Shown piece after piece: positions 55,425 to 64,000 of a DNA stretch of 64,000 nucleotides. The translations under genes and the position numbers were made by a program. Numbering within the stretch: the stretch's first letter is position 1; each line of letters begins with the position of its first letter. Origin of the DNA: Aquilaria yunnanensis (lineage: Eukaryota > Streptophyta > Magnoliopsida > Malvales > Thymelaeaceae); NCBI GenBank assembly GCA_039654915.1, contig CM077598.1, positions 75,854,041 to 75,918,040 of the forward strand. The letters are read 5' to 3'. Under the pieces are notes generated by a model. The model saw only the letters and a list, made by a program, of their open reading frames with translations. It made no database searches and was not told where the DNA came from.

Positions 55425-56390
55425 AGTCATTGAGTATGTCACATATCATGCGGAGGTATTTGTATGATCAAGATGGAATTTGTCCCTCTTATGAAACAGG
55501 AGTGATATCTTTGGGCCCCTTGATAGAGTAAGACTTAGGAAAATGCATGGCCATGCTCGGATGAGTTTATATACGATATCAATGTCATCAGTTTAAGTTG
55601 GTCTACTAAGTAATCAAGAAACCAAAGATTGGGCTATACGAGAGTGACACATTCCATGTCTCGTGCTTAGTCTTGATATCTTGGACAAAGGGACAATGGC
55701 ATATATCGGTGATGATCATAAAGGTTTAGTCGAATCACCGACAATCTTGTCACTTGGGTAGCAATGATGTGTTGCTAGACACCGCTCATTGCTTATGATC
55801 ATAAATGTGATTTATGATCATTGCCAACATGGTAAGAGCCTATTGGGTCGCACACATAGAGCTGCTTGGATCATTAGAGTGCATGGGCTAATTATTTGGG
55901 TTATGGTTTCACTTTAATTTCGTATTAATAATGGGCCCAAGAGTTGAGCCATTATTAAGCCCGAAATTAAAGCCTAATTGGATTAAGGCTTTGAAATCCA
56001 TTAGGCTTGGAAGTTAAGTCTCACTATAAATACAACTTATAGTGAGAAATTCGCAGGTCTCCTTGCCCTAGCCTCCCAAAAGGACAGCCGCACTATTCTC
56101 TGGCAATTCCTTGGAGGACACAAGCTAGCACTACGAGCACAAGAGAAATGCATCTGCGGGGATGTGGTGGAAAGGTGGTTATCCTGAGAGGCTCGTGTAG
56201 ATACCATAGAGAGCTTGAACACGTCAACTGTTCAGGTTTTGTGATTCGACTTTACAGTTGAGTGAGAGATCTTAACCAAAAATTAGGTATGAAAATTTTT
56301 GAACACCCGGTTTACCCCGTTTCACTTGGATCCTAGAGGGTTTTGGTTAAATTCCACTGCCCTGTTTGGCTCCCAAAACCCAACAAAAGG

Positions 56391-57180
56391 GACATCTATG
56401 ACGATGAACCTTGTCATTGTGGAAGCAAAGAGCTCACCTTTTTTTTGTGATGAAGTTCCTCTTAGCATCAGAGGTAGGTTGATCCATCTGAGGACAGGGA
56501 GTTCGGACGGACCTACCCAGAAGGTAGGGGAGGTGACAGGCATGAGATCGCCTTTTGTGATACCCAAACTCGGTAGCAAATGGGAGAATAAGATGTTAGC
56601 GTTGGAACCATGGTCAAGGAGTGCTCTCTTAACATCCCAACTTCCTATCCTCGCCGTGATTAGGAGTGGGTCATCATGAGGAAACATCACGGTGGATCCA
56701 TCCTTCCGAACAAGCTTGTTCTACTAGTGACCGAACTCCATGACTGAGAATTTCCTTATCTTTCTCTTCCTTTCAGCCGATGGTATCCCAGTGGTGATCG
56801 TCTGGTTTACTCCTGCCGGTGGTGGTGGATGCCTCTTGGGACTTTGATTCCGACGTCTGTTGGAATCATAGTCATCATCATCTCCTTTCCTATCCTCTTC
56901 CCTCCTCCCCTTCGGGGAGGCCATCCACAGGTCTTCCAAACAAGCCTGTTCGACTGGTGACCGAACTCCATGACCGAGATTTTCCTTATCTTTCTCTTCC
57001 TTTCAGCCGATGGTATCCCAATGGTGATTGTCTGGATTACTCCTGCCGATGGTGGTGGATGCCTCTTGGGACTTCGATTGCGACGTCTTTCGGAATCATA
57101 GTCATCATCATCTCCTTTCCTATCCTCTTCCCTCCTCTCCTTCGGGGAGGCCATCCACAGGTAGTGCTAAAGTTGGCCCT
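56391..57180 (-). pseudogene. Protease and gag tail of TatC-2 with a 230-bp tandem duplication
   Basis: The minus strand reads ITARIGSWDVKRALLDHGSNANILFSHLLPSL, the protease strand with LDHGS in place of LDDGS in TatC-4, then MPVTSPTFWVGPSELPVLRWI. The gag tail follows, where 56705-56934 is repeated at 56935-57164 (GTGACCGAACTCC at 56727 and 56957, a 230-bp period). Since 230 is not a multiple of three, the duplication shifts the frame. Confidence 0.83.
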
Positions 57181-58623
57181 ACTTTATTAGAGACTCGATG
57201 TACTTCCTCAGTTGGAAGCAATCCTCTGTGTCATGCCCATGGTCTCAATGGAACTGGCAGAATTTCTTCATATTTTTCTTGTTTTCCGAAGTCATGGCCT
57301 TCGGACACTGAATTGGATTGCCTTGCCCTTCCATGGCCAGTAGTATGTTTGTTCTAGAGGTGTTCAGCGGAGTCAATGACATGGGTTTTCTCCCCTTCTA
57401 CTTCCAGGGTCTTCCCCCGCTTTCGATTGAATACCGAGGTTGATGATTTTGACCTTTGGGCTGATGATGATTAGACTTTGGACCCTCAATTCTCAGCTCT
57501 CTGGCTGCATGTGCTGCTCGGCTTTTCGGTAGAATTCTCCCAGGGTCTCTAGGGGATCCTTGGAGAATTCATAGAAAAGCTAGGAGTCCCTCCGAAGTCC
57601 CCTGATCATTGTGAGGATACGAATTTTGGGCCGGAAGTCTGGAATGCTTAAAGCCTCTTGGTTGAACCTTTCGACATAATCCCAAATGGCTTCCCCATCC
57701 TTTTGGGCTATGTCAAACATCTGGATGGGCATCTTTGCCGTCGGCGTGCTCCCGATGAACTGTTGAGTGAAGGCGACGGACAACTCCTGGAAACCCATTA
57801 TAGTTTCGGGGGCTAAGGAGTTGTACCAAGCTGTCATTGGCCCTAAGAGGGTGACTTTGAAGCATTTGCAAAGGGTGGCATCATCAGCTCCGTGCAGCAC
57901 CATGCTGTGGCTATACTTTGTGAGGTGGGCTTGGGGTCACTTCGCCCATCGTACATCTCGAAGCGTGGCACCCGAAAATCGCTTGGCATAGGTGACTCTT
58001 CTCCGGTGAAGGTTTCCAACAACCTTGACCAAATAGTCTTCCGAGACATCTACCTTTCCACTTTCTCCAACCTCTCCAGGATCTTTTCCATGAGGATGGT
58101 GGTGCTAGGATCTTCACTCTGCCTGGAGACCTCCGGCAATGGAGAACGATGCCTCCTTTTCGGGGAATAACTTCGACGATGAGGGATTGTGATTTCTCCT
58201 CCCGTGATGAACTTCATCGGTGGGAAGTTTTGGCCTCTTTTGACGCCGTTTCTTTGGTACATCAGCCTCTAGGGGGTACGTCATCCATTGAGGATTTGTC
58301 ATGGAAGTCTCCACTCCCTGAGCTCAGATGAGTGGACTTCAGACTTTTCTCCCGACGGGGAGTTGGTGATTATGGCCTTTGGCCCAAATATGGTTGAGAA
58401 CACCTTTGGTCCAACTGTTGCATGATTTCAGCCACAACAGAGCGTTAAAAATCACGTAGGAAGCTCATTGTGATCGTTAGAGGGGGTTTTTCCTCAGGCA
58501 AAGATATCCATATGGCGGGTTGTTCGGTCGCTGGTTGATTCTCTACCACAGATAGGGACTTCGGGAGTCCCTTATCTTTAGAACGTCGAGTCTTAACGAT
58601 GGCTACATGAGGGTGAGTTGCCA
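57181..58623 (-). pseudogene. gag of TatC-2
   Basis: Starts at an ATG within the primer-binding site (58623, Met-Ala-Thr-His) and runs leftward. It has a basic region (RRSYSPKRRHRSPLPEVSRQ), a segment ending TFTGEESPMPSDFRVPRFEMYDG, the gag core (KCFKVTLLGPMTAWYNSLAPE, AFTQQFIGS, DYVERFNQEALS) and a zinc-knuckle-like motif near 57235. The core (57580-57903) is open for 107 codons; elsewhere there are frameshifts. This is the fullest gag of the Tat elements in the window and shows what the TatD family lost. Confidence 0.85.
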
Positions 58624-58637
58624 TAGACAGCGCCAAA
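58621..58637 (-). other. Primer-binding site of TatC-2
   Basis: The minus strand reads TTTGGCGCTGTCTATGG next to the 5' LTR end; it differs by a few bases from the TatD sites and overlaps the gag ATG. Confidence 0.8.
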
Positions 58638-59424
58638 TGATGCCCGATGGCATCTTCGTTATACAACATAATGGCCTGAAGTAGGGACTTTCGGTGTGGA
58701 GGGTGTTTGAATGAGAGAGTTCCAGCATGAGAGTGCCTGCAATGCTCAAAAGAACAAGGGTTAGGAGCTCCCCGAAATGTGTTTCTGGGGGAGGAGCCTC
58801 CAACACCCAAGTCAGTATTTGGTAAGTAAGGAGCAGAGAGTGGAGAGTAAAACAGTGGAGAGAGTTCTGTGTATATCCCCCTTTACCAAGGTTATTCCCC
58901 AAGTATTTATAGGAGAGTGTTGGGAGAAGTCCGTTTGACAAAGCTCACTCAAATCATGACACGTCTTCGGTCGGGTGTGATCCGTATCTTCGGGATGGGG
59001 GACCTCCAGCTGGCCATAGGTTATTCTATCCAGGAGCCAGGGCCGTGGGTGATCTGTGTGCTAGGGGCATGTGCGAGGTCTTTGTGTTAGAGGCTTCTTA
59101 ACCATTTTTTTCTTATCTCTGTAAGACCCCTTCGGGGAACGAGACCCCTTCGGGGTATGAGACCCCTTTGGAATAGGAGGCCCGCTTCAGCTAGATATCA
59201 TCACCGAGCACTGTCAGGATGAGTTCTTCGGCGGAGCGGGGCACCTTCGGGAGGAGCTCTACCTCACCGAGGATGGTAGTTTACCAAGGTTAGAGGGTCA
59301 AGGACTGCGTACCCTCTTTTTTCGAGGTTGCTGCTCGTCTGACCAAGGTTGATGATCAACTTTTACCAAGGGTGGTGCTCATTAGAGCTTAGGAGTTCAT
59401 AGGGCAATAGCCATTTGGCTATCA
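58638..59424 (-). repeat. 5' LTR of TatC-2 (787 bp)
   Basis: From TGATGCCCGATGGC to TTGGCTATCA. It pairs with 17780-18568 (789 bp): internal marks such as AAAGAACA(A)GGGTTAGGAG are shared. A sense-strand TATA (complement of TATTTATAGG) is near 58902-58911. The sequence right of it is not the expected TekB-2 integrase but the opposite-strand gene of TatC-5. Confidence 0.87.
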
Positions 59425-60721
59425 CCTGTCACCTCGGGGGATATCCTAGGATCTTTGGCAGGAGGCCCTTCCGACGAAGAGCTCGAAGAGCGCCGAAGAA
59501 GGAAGGGCAAGCAGATCCCTGTCGATGTAAAGGAGGTCGACGACTCCGAGGAGGATGTCGCTGAGGTTTCGCTAGGTTTGTCCCTTAGCCATCTTTCTAT
59601 GAATTTGGGATTTTTCAGCATTTTAGATCTTATAGACATATGGCTGAGGGATAATGTGCTGATGGAACTTCGGCGTGGTTTTGCAGAGGAGTAGGCACCC
59701 ACTGCGTGGATGGTGGAGCACCCACGGAAGTGCGCCCTTCGGGACTCCCACATCCCAGGGGATAAGGTGCCTAAGGAGCCTTTCTAGACCTTTACGAAGG
59801 ACATGAACCTATTCTCCGAGGACAGCCAGAAAATGGCTCTTCAGATGGCGAGGGGCATCCTCACCAATGCCACCTTCAAGTCCTTTACTAAGGAGTGACC
59901 AAACGAGGAGGTCCTCGCAGCAAGGATGTCTAAACATGCTGCCCAAGTAAATTCTGAGCTTTTTGGGACTTAGAAGATTTTTCTAAGGTTTTATAGCCTT
60001 CAGACCCTTGCTCGAACTCTTTTTTTTTTTGCAGCTCTTGGTGTACAGTGGATACTATGGAGCATGGGCAGCAAAGCAATCTTCGATCCGATCTCGGACT
60101 GAAGAGCGCTTGGAGAAAGCCAAGGTATGTTGTGCTGGTTTAGTTATTAAGTACACCAAGCTGAACAAGATAGCCAAGGAGGAGGTGGCTAAGGTTCGGG
60201 AGGAGTTCTTGAAGAGTCAGGAAGAGCTCTTTCAAGATTTCTCCAAGAAAGTGTCTGACCTAGGGGAGAAGGTTATCACATTAACTTCAGCGAACGAGGC
60301 CTACCAGAAGGAGAAGGAGGAAAACTCTGCGCTCCTCATGAAGGCCCTCGTAGACAACACCGAACTTCAAGCCGAGGTCGATGCGCTGAAGAAGGAGAAA
60401 AAGAAGAAAAGGATGAAGAAGCTAGAGAGGGAGATCGTTGAGTTGAGGAACCAGCTGGATGACTTGTCTGTCGAGAAAGACAAAGCCGATCAAGCAACCA
60501 TGGTTGCGTTCCAAGATGGCTTTTGTTTGGCTCGGCACCAAGTCTTGGCGAAGTAACCCGACCTTGACCTCTCCTTTCTGGCGGGCCTGGACATCCCCGA
60601 GGGGCCTTGTTGGGCATGATCAAAGATTGAACATCTCAATCATCCCTTTCCTCCTCCGACGCCGAAGGTTGTGACAAAGGAGGTTGGTGATGGAGTAGCT
60701 CAAGATGACGAGGTCCCCTAG
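59425..60721 (+). pseudogene. Opposite-strand gene of TatC-5, exons 2 (part) to 4
   Basis: Exon 2 end 59425-59575 (ELEERRRRKGKQIPVDVKE, acidic), exon 3 59687-59946, exon 4 60035-60721. Borders GT-AG are at the same positions and phases as in TatC-4, with tight pyrimidine runs before the acceptors. Exon 3 has a TAG three codons in, another stop near 59787 and a TGA near 59898. Exon 4 is open for most of its coiled coil (about 170 codons, LEREIVELRNQLDDL) with a TAA near 60555, and ends TAG 60719-60721. A poly(A) signal AATAAA is at 60798-60803. Confidence 0.82.
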
Positions 60722-60803
60722 GCATCCAGGACTTCACTTATTTTTCTTTGTGAACTTCTTCTTCTAAACTTCTTTTTGTTGTACCAAGGCATAAATTAAT
60801 AAA

Positions 60804-61096
60804 ATCCCTTCTTTCCTCCAAAATCTGGCTAAGTCTCAGGACATGTTTCTTCTATACTATCTTCAGTACTGAGGTATAGTTTGACCATTTTCGGCCTAAG
60901 TCGCTTGAGAAAATAGTAAGTATCCTCCACGCTTGTTATTCGGATAACCGCTTTCGGTGTATATAGGACCAGTTGCGGCTAATATCTTTTGACAAAGCTT
61001 TGCCTCTTCTGAGAAAATGTATCATTTTTGTACATAGGCACTTACACCTTGTTTGGCTAAGCTCCTTTGGTGGGACTATTTTCCTTAGAAAAATTT
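60804..61096. other. Spacer of TatC-5 between opposite-strand gene and integrase
   Basis: About 290 bp of noncoding sequence between the poly(A) signal of the plus-strand gene and the integrase stop on the minus strand. No tandem repeat of the kind found in TatC-1 and TatC-4 is visible. Confidence 0.6.
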
Positions 61097-62336
61097 CTAA
61101 GTGTAGAATTTTTTCAGAGCATCTGAATGCCTTGTATTCCTCAATTCTCAACCTTCGGTATTGCCGAGCTTGTACATTGTACACTCCTGGCCAAACTTCA
61201 TCAAGGACCAAACAAGGCCCTTCCCAGTTCGGCTGAAGCACTTCGTGAGATGGTCTTCAAGGCTCAAACTCAGCTTTTCAGAGGACGAGGTCCCCCTTCC
61301 TAATTTATTTTTGCTTGACATGCAAGTTCGCAGCAACAACTACCCTTTGCTGAAAAGCTCTTCTTCTAAGCTCAGCCACTTATCTGTGTTCATCAATTAG
61401 GTCTAGCTTAGTTCTCAATCTAAGGTCATTCCCCTCTTCATCGAACACTTGTATCCTTATTGATGGCTGAACCACTTCAATAGGAATAATGGCCTGCAGG
61501 CCAAATACAAAAGAGAAAAACATCTCACCTGTGGCCCTTCGGGGGTTGTCCGATAGCTCCATAGCACACTAGGAAGTTCTCCTGGCCATTATCCTTTTGC
61601 TTCCTTCAATCTCTTTTCCAAGCCATCCTTTATGGTTCTGTTTGACACCTCTACCTGTCTGTTGCTCTGAGGATGAGCTACCGGTGCGAAGTGCATTTTT
61701 ATCCCGAGGTCGGTACTTAATTCTTAGAACCCCTTATCAATAAACTGGGAACCATTATCGGCCACTATCACCCTCGATATGCCGAATCTGCATATGATGT
61801 TTTTCCAGAAGAATTTTTGTACATCCTTTTCCGATATGGTTGCCAGAGGCTCTGCTTCAATCCACTTGGTGAAGTAATCCACTGCGATTACGTAGAACTT
61901 CACTCCTCCCGGTGCAGCTGGGAGAGGCCTGATGAGGTCAATATCGCATACTGTGAAGGGACAAGGGTAATTAGCCGGAGTTAACATTTCTGAGGGTAGT
62001 CATTAGATGTTAGCGTGTTTTTTACAATTGTCACATTTCTGGACAAATTGCCTCGCGTACTTCCTTAAGGTGGGCCAGAAGTATCCTTGGTGGAGTAGTA
62101 CTCCTGCTAGAGCGTCAGTTCCTATGTGGGAACCACAAGCTCCCTCATGGACTTATCTGAGGACTGTCTCAACATCCTCTTTGCCGACAAACCTTTGTAG
62201 TGGACTTGCGTACCTTTGTCGGTATAACTCCTCCCCGATCAGGAAATATCGTCGAGAATGCGTTCGCACTTTTGCTGCTTCATCAGGGTCTTCGGGAAGC
62301 TCTGAAGTCGTGAGGTATTTTTTTATGGGACCTTTA
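61097..62336 (-). pseudogene. Integrase of TatC-5, truncated at N-terminus
   Basis: Minus strand from the RNase H/integrase linker (YLTTSELPEDPDEAAKV) through the zinc domain, WVCDIDLIRPLPA-type first Asp segment, VADNGSQFIDKGF (second Asp), and the C-terminal half to a stop at 61097-61099. The open stretch 61724-61987 ends at a stop just after DKGF. Several other stops interrupt it. The upstream part is separated by TatC-6. Confidence 0.85.
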
Positions 62337-63056
62337 TGATGCCCAAGGGCTTCATCGTTGGTAGTCATGGTGACTGATGGAAGGACTCCTGGAGAGGAAG
62401 AACGCCTGGTGGCCGGTTTGCCTAGGGGAGAGTACCTGGTCATATTTTCTCAGAGTGAGGAGTCAGGATATTTGCCAGCCGTTTGCCAGAGTGTATTCCC
62501 TGGTATTTATAGAGGTGTCCAGCCCGTTCAGATCGTGACACGTGTTCGGTCAGATGTTCCCTGAATGTCTGGGCGTAGAGGGCAAGTAGCTAGTGGCAGG
62601 CTTCCTTGAGCCCTGAGTCGAGACGGGCCATGATGTGACTTTGATGGCGTCGGCGTGTCAGAGCGCCGTTTGAGGCGGCTTGTGACGTCTGTGGGCGACA
62701 TGTCAGAGGCTTCCTTAAATGCCCCTGCCGTACTCCCGAGGTCCCTGGGTGTGGTCGTCCTCTAGTACGGACCGTGCCACTTCGGGAAACATGCCCCTAG
62801 TTTGAGGGTTCCCAGATTTAGGGAGTTCCGCCTTCGGGAAGATCATGTTCGGCCCGCACTAGCTGGTGCCACTTTTCTGAAGGCGGTCTGTTTACTCCCT
62901 CGGGGGGACTAATAGTTCCCTGGCATGCCGAGCTCGGGCTCTTCGGCTTTTCTCCGAGGTATGTGATCCCACCTTTTTTCGGGTAGCGCCAGATCTCCTG
63001 GCCATTCTAGTGGCAGGGAGTTCGGCCAGGTGGAGGCGATAGTCCTTCGGCTATCA
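62337..63056 (-). repeat. 3' LTR of TatC-6 (720 bp)
   Basis: From TGATGCCCAAGGGC to GGCTATCA. It is shorter than in TatC-3/-4 because a segment near 62435 is missing. A G-box (CACGTG near 62539) and a sense TATA (complement near 62505) are present. Confidence 0.88.
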
Positions 63057-63147
63057 CATGGCCCCATTTGGAAAGCCGAAGTGAAGACTTCAGTTTTTTT
63101 TTCTTTCCAAGGATGTTCTTTGGGAGTCTATAGAGAGTAACACCTGT

Positions 63148-63300
63148 GTCGAAGGTACACCTCTTGCCCAAAGGTGTGGGCTGCTCGGCCTTGGCCTGTT
63201 TTTTGGTGTCTCCGAGGCAAAGCCTGTGCCGAAGATACACCTCTTGCCCGAAGGTATGGGCTGTTCGGCCATAGCCTGTCTTTTGGTGTTTTCGAGGCAA
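63148..63300 (+). repeat. 80-bp direct repeat pair, TatC-6
   Basis: CACCTCTTGC at 63158 and 63238, an 80-bp period, as in TatC-3. Confidence 0.8.
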
Positions 63301-63428
63301 CCTGCTTCTTTGCTTTTGCAGGTCTGTGCAGCGTCGCGTCTGATGGCCAAGCGCGTCAGTCTGAGCGACGCGTCCCAGTTTTTTGGGGATGTCAGAAGAC
63401 GTGTCTCCTATTTTGGCGCGATGGTTAA

Positions 63429-63570
63429 CACGTGGCGCACTGTGATTGGAGGAGAGTCGCATCATTTACAGAGAGCGCGTCTTTTCAGGCGCAGAGTACA
63501 GTTGCGGCGACGGTTCGCCTTCAAAGGGCACTTATGACGTCGTTTCAGTTACCCACCCTTGGCCTATAAG
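63429..63570 (+). promoter_or_regulatory. Promoter of the opposite-strand gene, TatC-6
   Basis: G-box CACGTG (63429-63434, in AACACGTGGC) and TATA-like CTATAAG (63564-63570), about 136 bp apart, ahead of the ATG at 63831. Confidence 0.7.
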
Positions 63571-63830
63571 TAGCCCATTCCGTCATAGCCCCTTTTGCTT
63601 TTGCTTCTGCTCTTTCCCTGCTTGCCCTTTTCTGTGAGTTTTCTCTTGCTTTTGCGGCGGAGCTGTTTTAACAGAGCTTTTTCCGGCAACCTTTTGCGAC
63701 GGCGACCTCCGATTTTGGCAAGTCTTTTGGTGGGTTTTTTCTTTCCAGAGTCTTTTGATACCTCTATTTTTTCAAGTTTTTGCCGGAAGTTGTTTTCTTG
63801 CCTTTTTCCGAACTCATTTTTCTGTCCAAA

Positions 63831-64000
63831 ATGCCTATCCCTGAGAGCTGGCAGCCTCTTTTATCTCATCCTTGTTGCACCACCCCTAAAAAATTAAAGA
63901 GGTGGAAGAAGAAGTTCTTTCTTCCTTCTTACGCCATTACCCGGCTGCCACGACCTGACCACTATGCTTTTTCAAACCATAGTACCGAGGTTACCGTTTT
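63831..64000 (+). CDS. Opposite-strand gene, start of exon 1, TatC-6
   Basis: Begins at the same ATG as TatC-4 (Met-Pro-Ile-Pro-Glu-Ser-Trp) and is open to the window edge: 56 codons through the start of the putative gypsy-type transposon domain (LLSHPCCTTPKKLKRW, then FFLPSYAITRLP). It is almost identical to TatC-4 over this stretch. Confidence 0.82.
   Translation, partial: MPIPESWQPLLSHPCCTTPKKLKRWKKKFFLPSYAITRLPRPDHYAFSNHSTEVTV

Larger units (their letters stand above)
47058..56385 (+). repeat. CopA-5, split solo copia LTR with nested elements
   Basis: Plus-strand LTR in two pieces, 47058-47242 and about 55425-56385, with perfect outer target copies AAAGG (47053-47057 and 56386-56390). 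Removing everything between those copies restores continuous TatC-2 protease sequence. LTR positions about 186-456 are missing. They were lost with the right side of TekB-3 and the 5' LTR of CopA-6 in one deletion ending near 55425. No CopA-5 internal sequence is seen, so it was a solo LTR before the later insertions. Confidence 0.85.
17780..59424 (-). mobile_element. TatC-2, Tat-like gypsy element split by five nested insertions
   Basis: One minus-strand element whose parts line up when insertions are removed: 3' LTR (17780-18568), opposite-strand gene (19406-19677 and 21146-21746), integrase (22401-23165 and 31654-32090), RNase H and RT (to 33763 and 45062-45242), RT/protease (46664-47057), protease and gag (56391-58623), primer site and 5' LTR (58638-59424). 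The two LTRs are 789 and 787 bp and match each other. Net length is about 9.6 kb. The bases outside the LTRs (CCACA left, CCTGT right) do not match, so the right flank has been rearranged. Confidence 0.85.
59425..62336 (-). mobile_element. TatC-5, Tat-like element without 3' LTR
   Basis: Minus-strand element of which the opposite-strand gene (from within exon 2) and the integrase remain. The polypurine tract, promoter and exon 1 are missing at its left, where it abuts the 5' LTR of TatC-2. At 62336 it is interrupted by TatC-6 (left target copy CTTTA). The rest of pol should lie to the right of the window. Confidence 0.78.
62337..64000 (-). mobile_element. TatC-6, Tat-like element, 3' end, continues beyond window
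   Basis: 3' LTR (62337-63056), spacer with the 80-bp repeat pair, promoter and first exon of the opposite-strand gene, cut by the window edge. It lies in TatC-5 integrase. It is closely related to TatC-4 through the spacer and exon 1. Confidence 0.85.

Noticed and set aside
1..64000. tRNA or rRNA genes, bacterial origins or operons
   Set aside because: I saw no cloverleaf-type or rRNA sequence. The TGGTATCAGAGC hit at 14037 is a primer-binding site and not a tRNA gene.

Overview
This window looks like plant nuclear heterochromatin, probably from a eudicot (the species cannot be told). It is almost wholly a nested stack of LTR retrotransposons. I found no host gene, tRNA or rRNA gene, CRISPR array or bacterial feature. 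Four repeat families explain nearly all bases. Family names are working labels used only here. TatC is a Ty3/gypsy Tat-like family with gag, protease, RT, two RNase H domains and integrase on one strand, and a separate spliced gene on the opposite strand between pol and the 3' LTR. TatD is a deletion-derived relative in which the start of gag is joined straight to RNase H. TekB is a Ty3/gypsy chromovirus-like (Tekay/Del-type) family with 2,483-bp LTRs. CopA is a Ty1/copia family with 1,415-bp LTRs.

Layout. 1-2460 is the 5' half of a minus-strand TatD (TatD-1). 2461-3333 is AT-rich and unassigned. 3334-10127 is a plus-strand TatC remnant (TatC-1) split by a solo TekB LTR (4261-8163), which itself holds a solo CopA LTR (6544-7958). 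10128-17779 is TekB-2 (5' LTR with CopA-2 inside, PBS, gag, protease, RT/RNase H, start of integrase). It is cut by TatC-2, a minus-strand element running from a 3' LTR at 17780 to a 5' LTR ending at 59424. TatC-2 has been opened by TatD-2 (19678-about 21143), TatD-3 (23166-31648, itself holding TatC-3 from 24084), TatC-4 (33764-45056, holding CopA-3), CopA-4 (45243-46658) and CopA-5 (47058-56385, holding a TekB LTR, which holds the copia element CopA-6). 59425-62336 is TatC-5, which lacks its 3' LTR, and 62337-64000 is the start of TatC-6. The longest nesting chain is six deep: TatC-1 > TekB-2 > TatC-2 > CopA-5 > TekB-3 > CopA-6. Most insertion borders were placed to the base from 5-bp target-site duplications.

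How the genes work together. In each TatC element the LTR drives gag-pol on one strand. The opposite-strand gene has its own TATA box, an upstream G-box, four exons and a poly(A) signal, and encodes a putative gypsy-type transposon-domain protein with a long coiled-coil tail. In TatC-4 the four exons add up to 2,193 nt, exactly 731 codons, with conserved intron phases. This is the most interesting feature of the window. All pol genes carry stops or frameshifts, many of them CGA-to-TGA or CAG-to-TAG changes expected from methylated-cytosine decay, so nothing here looks autonomous today.
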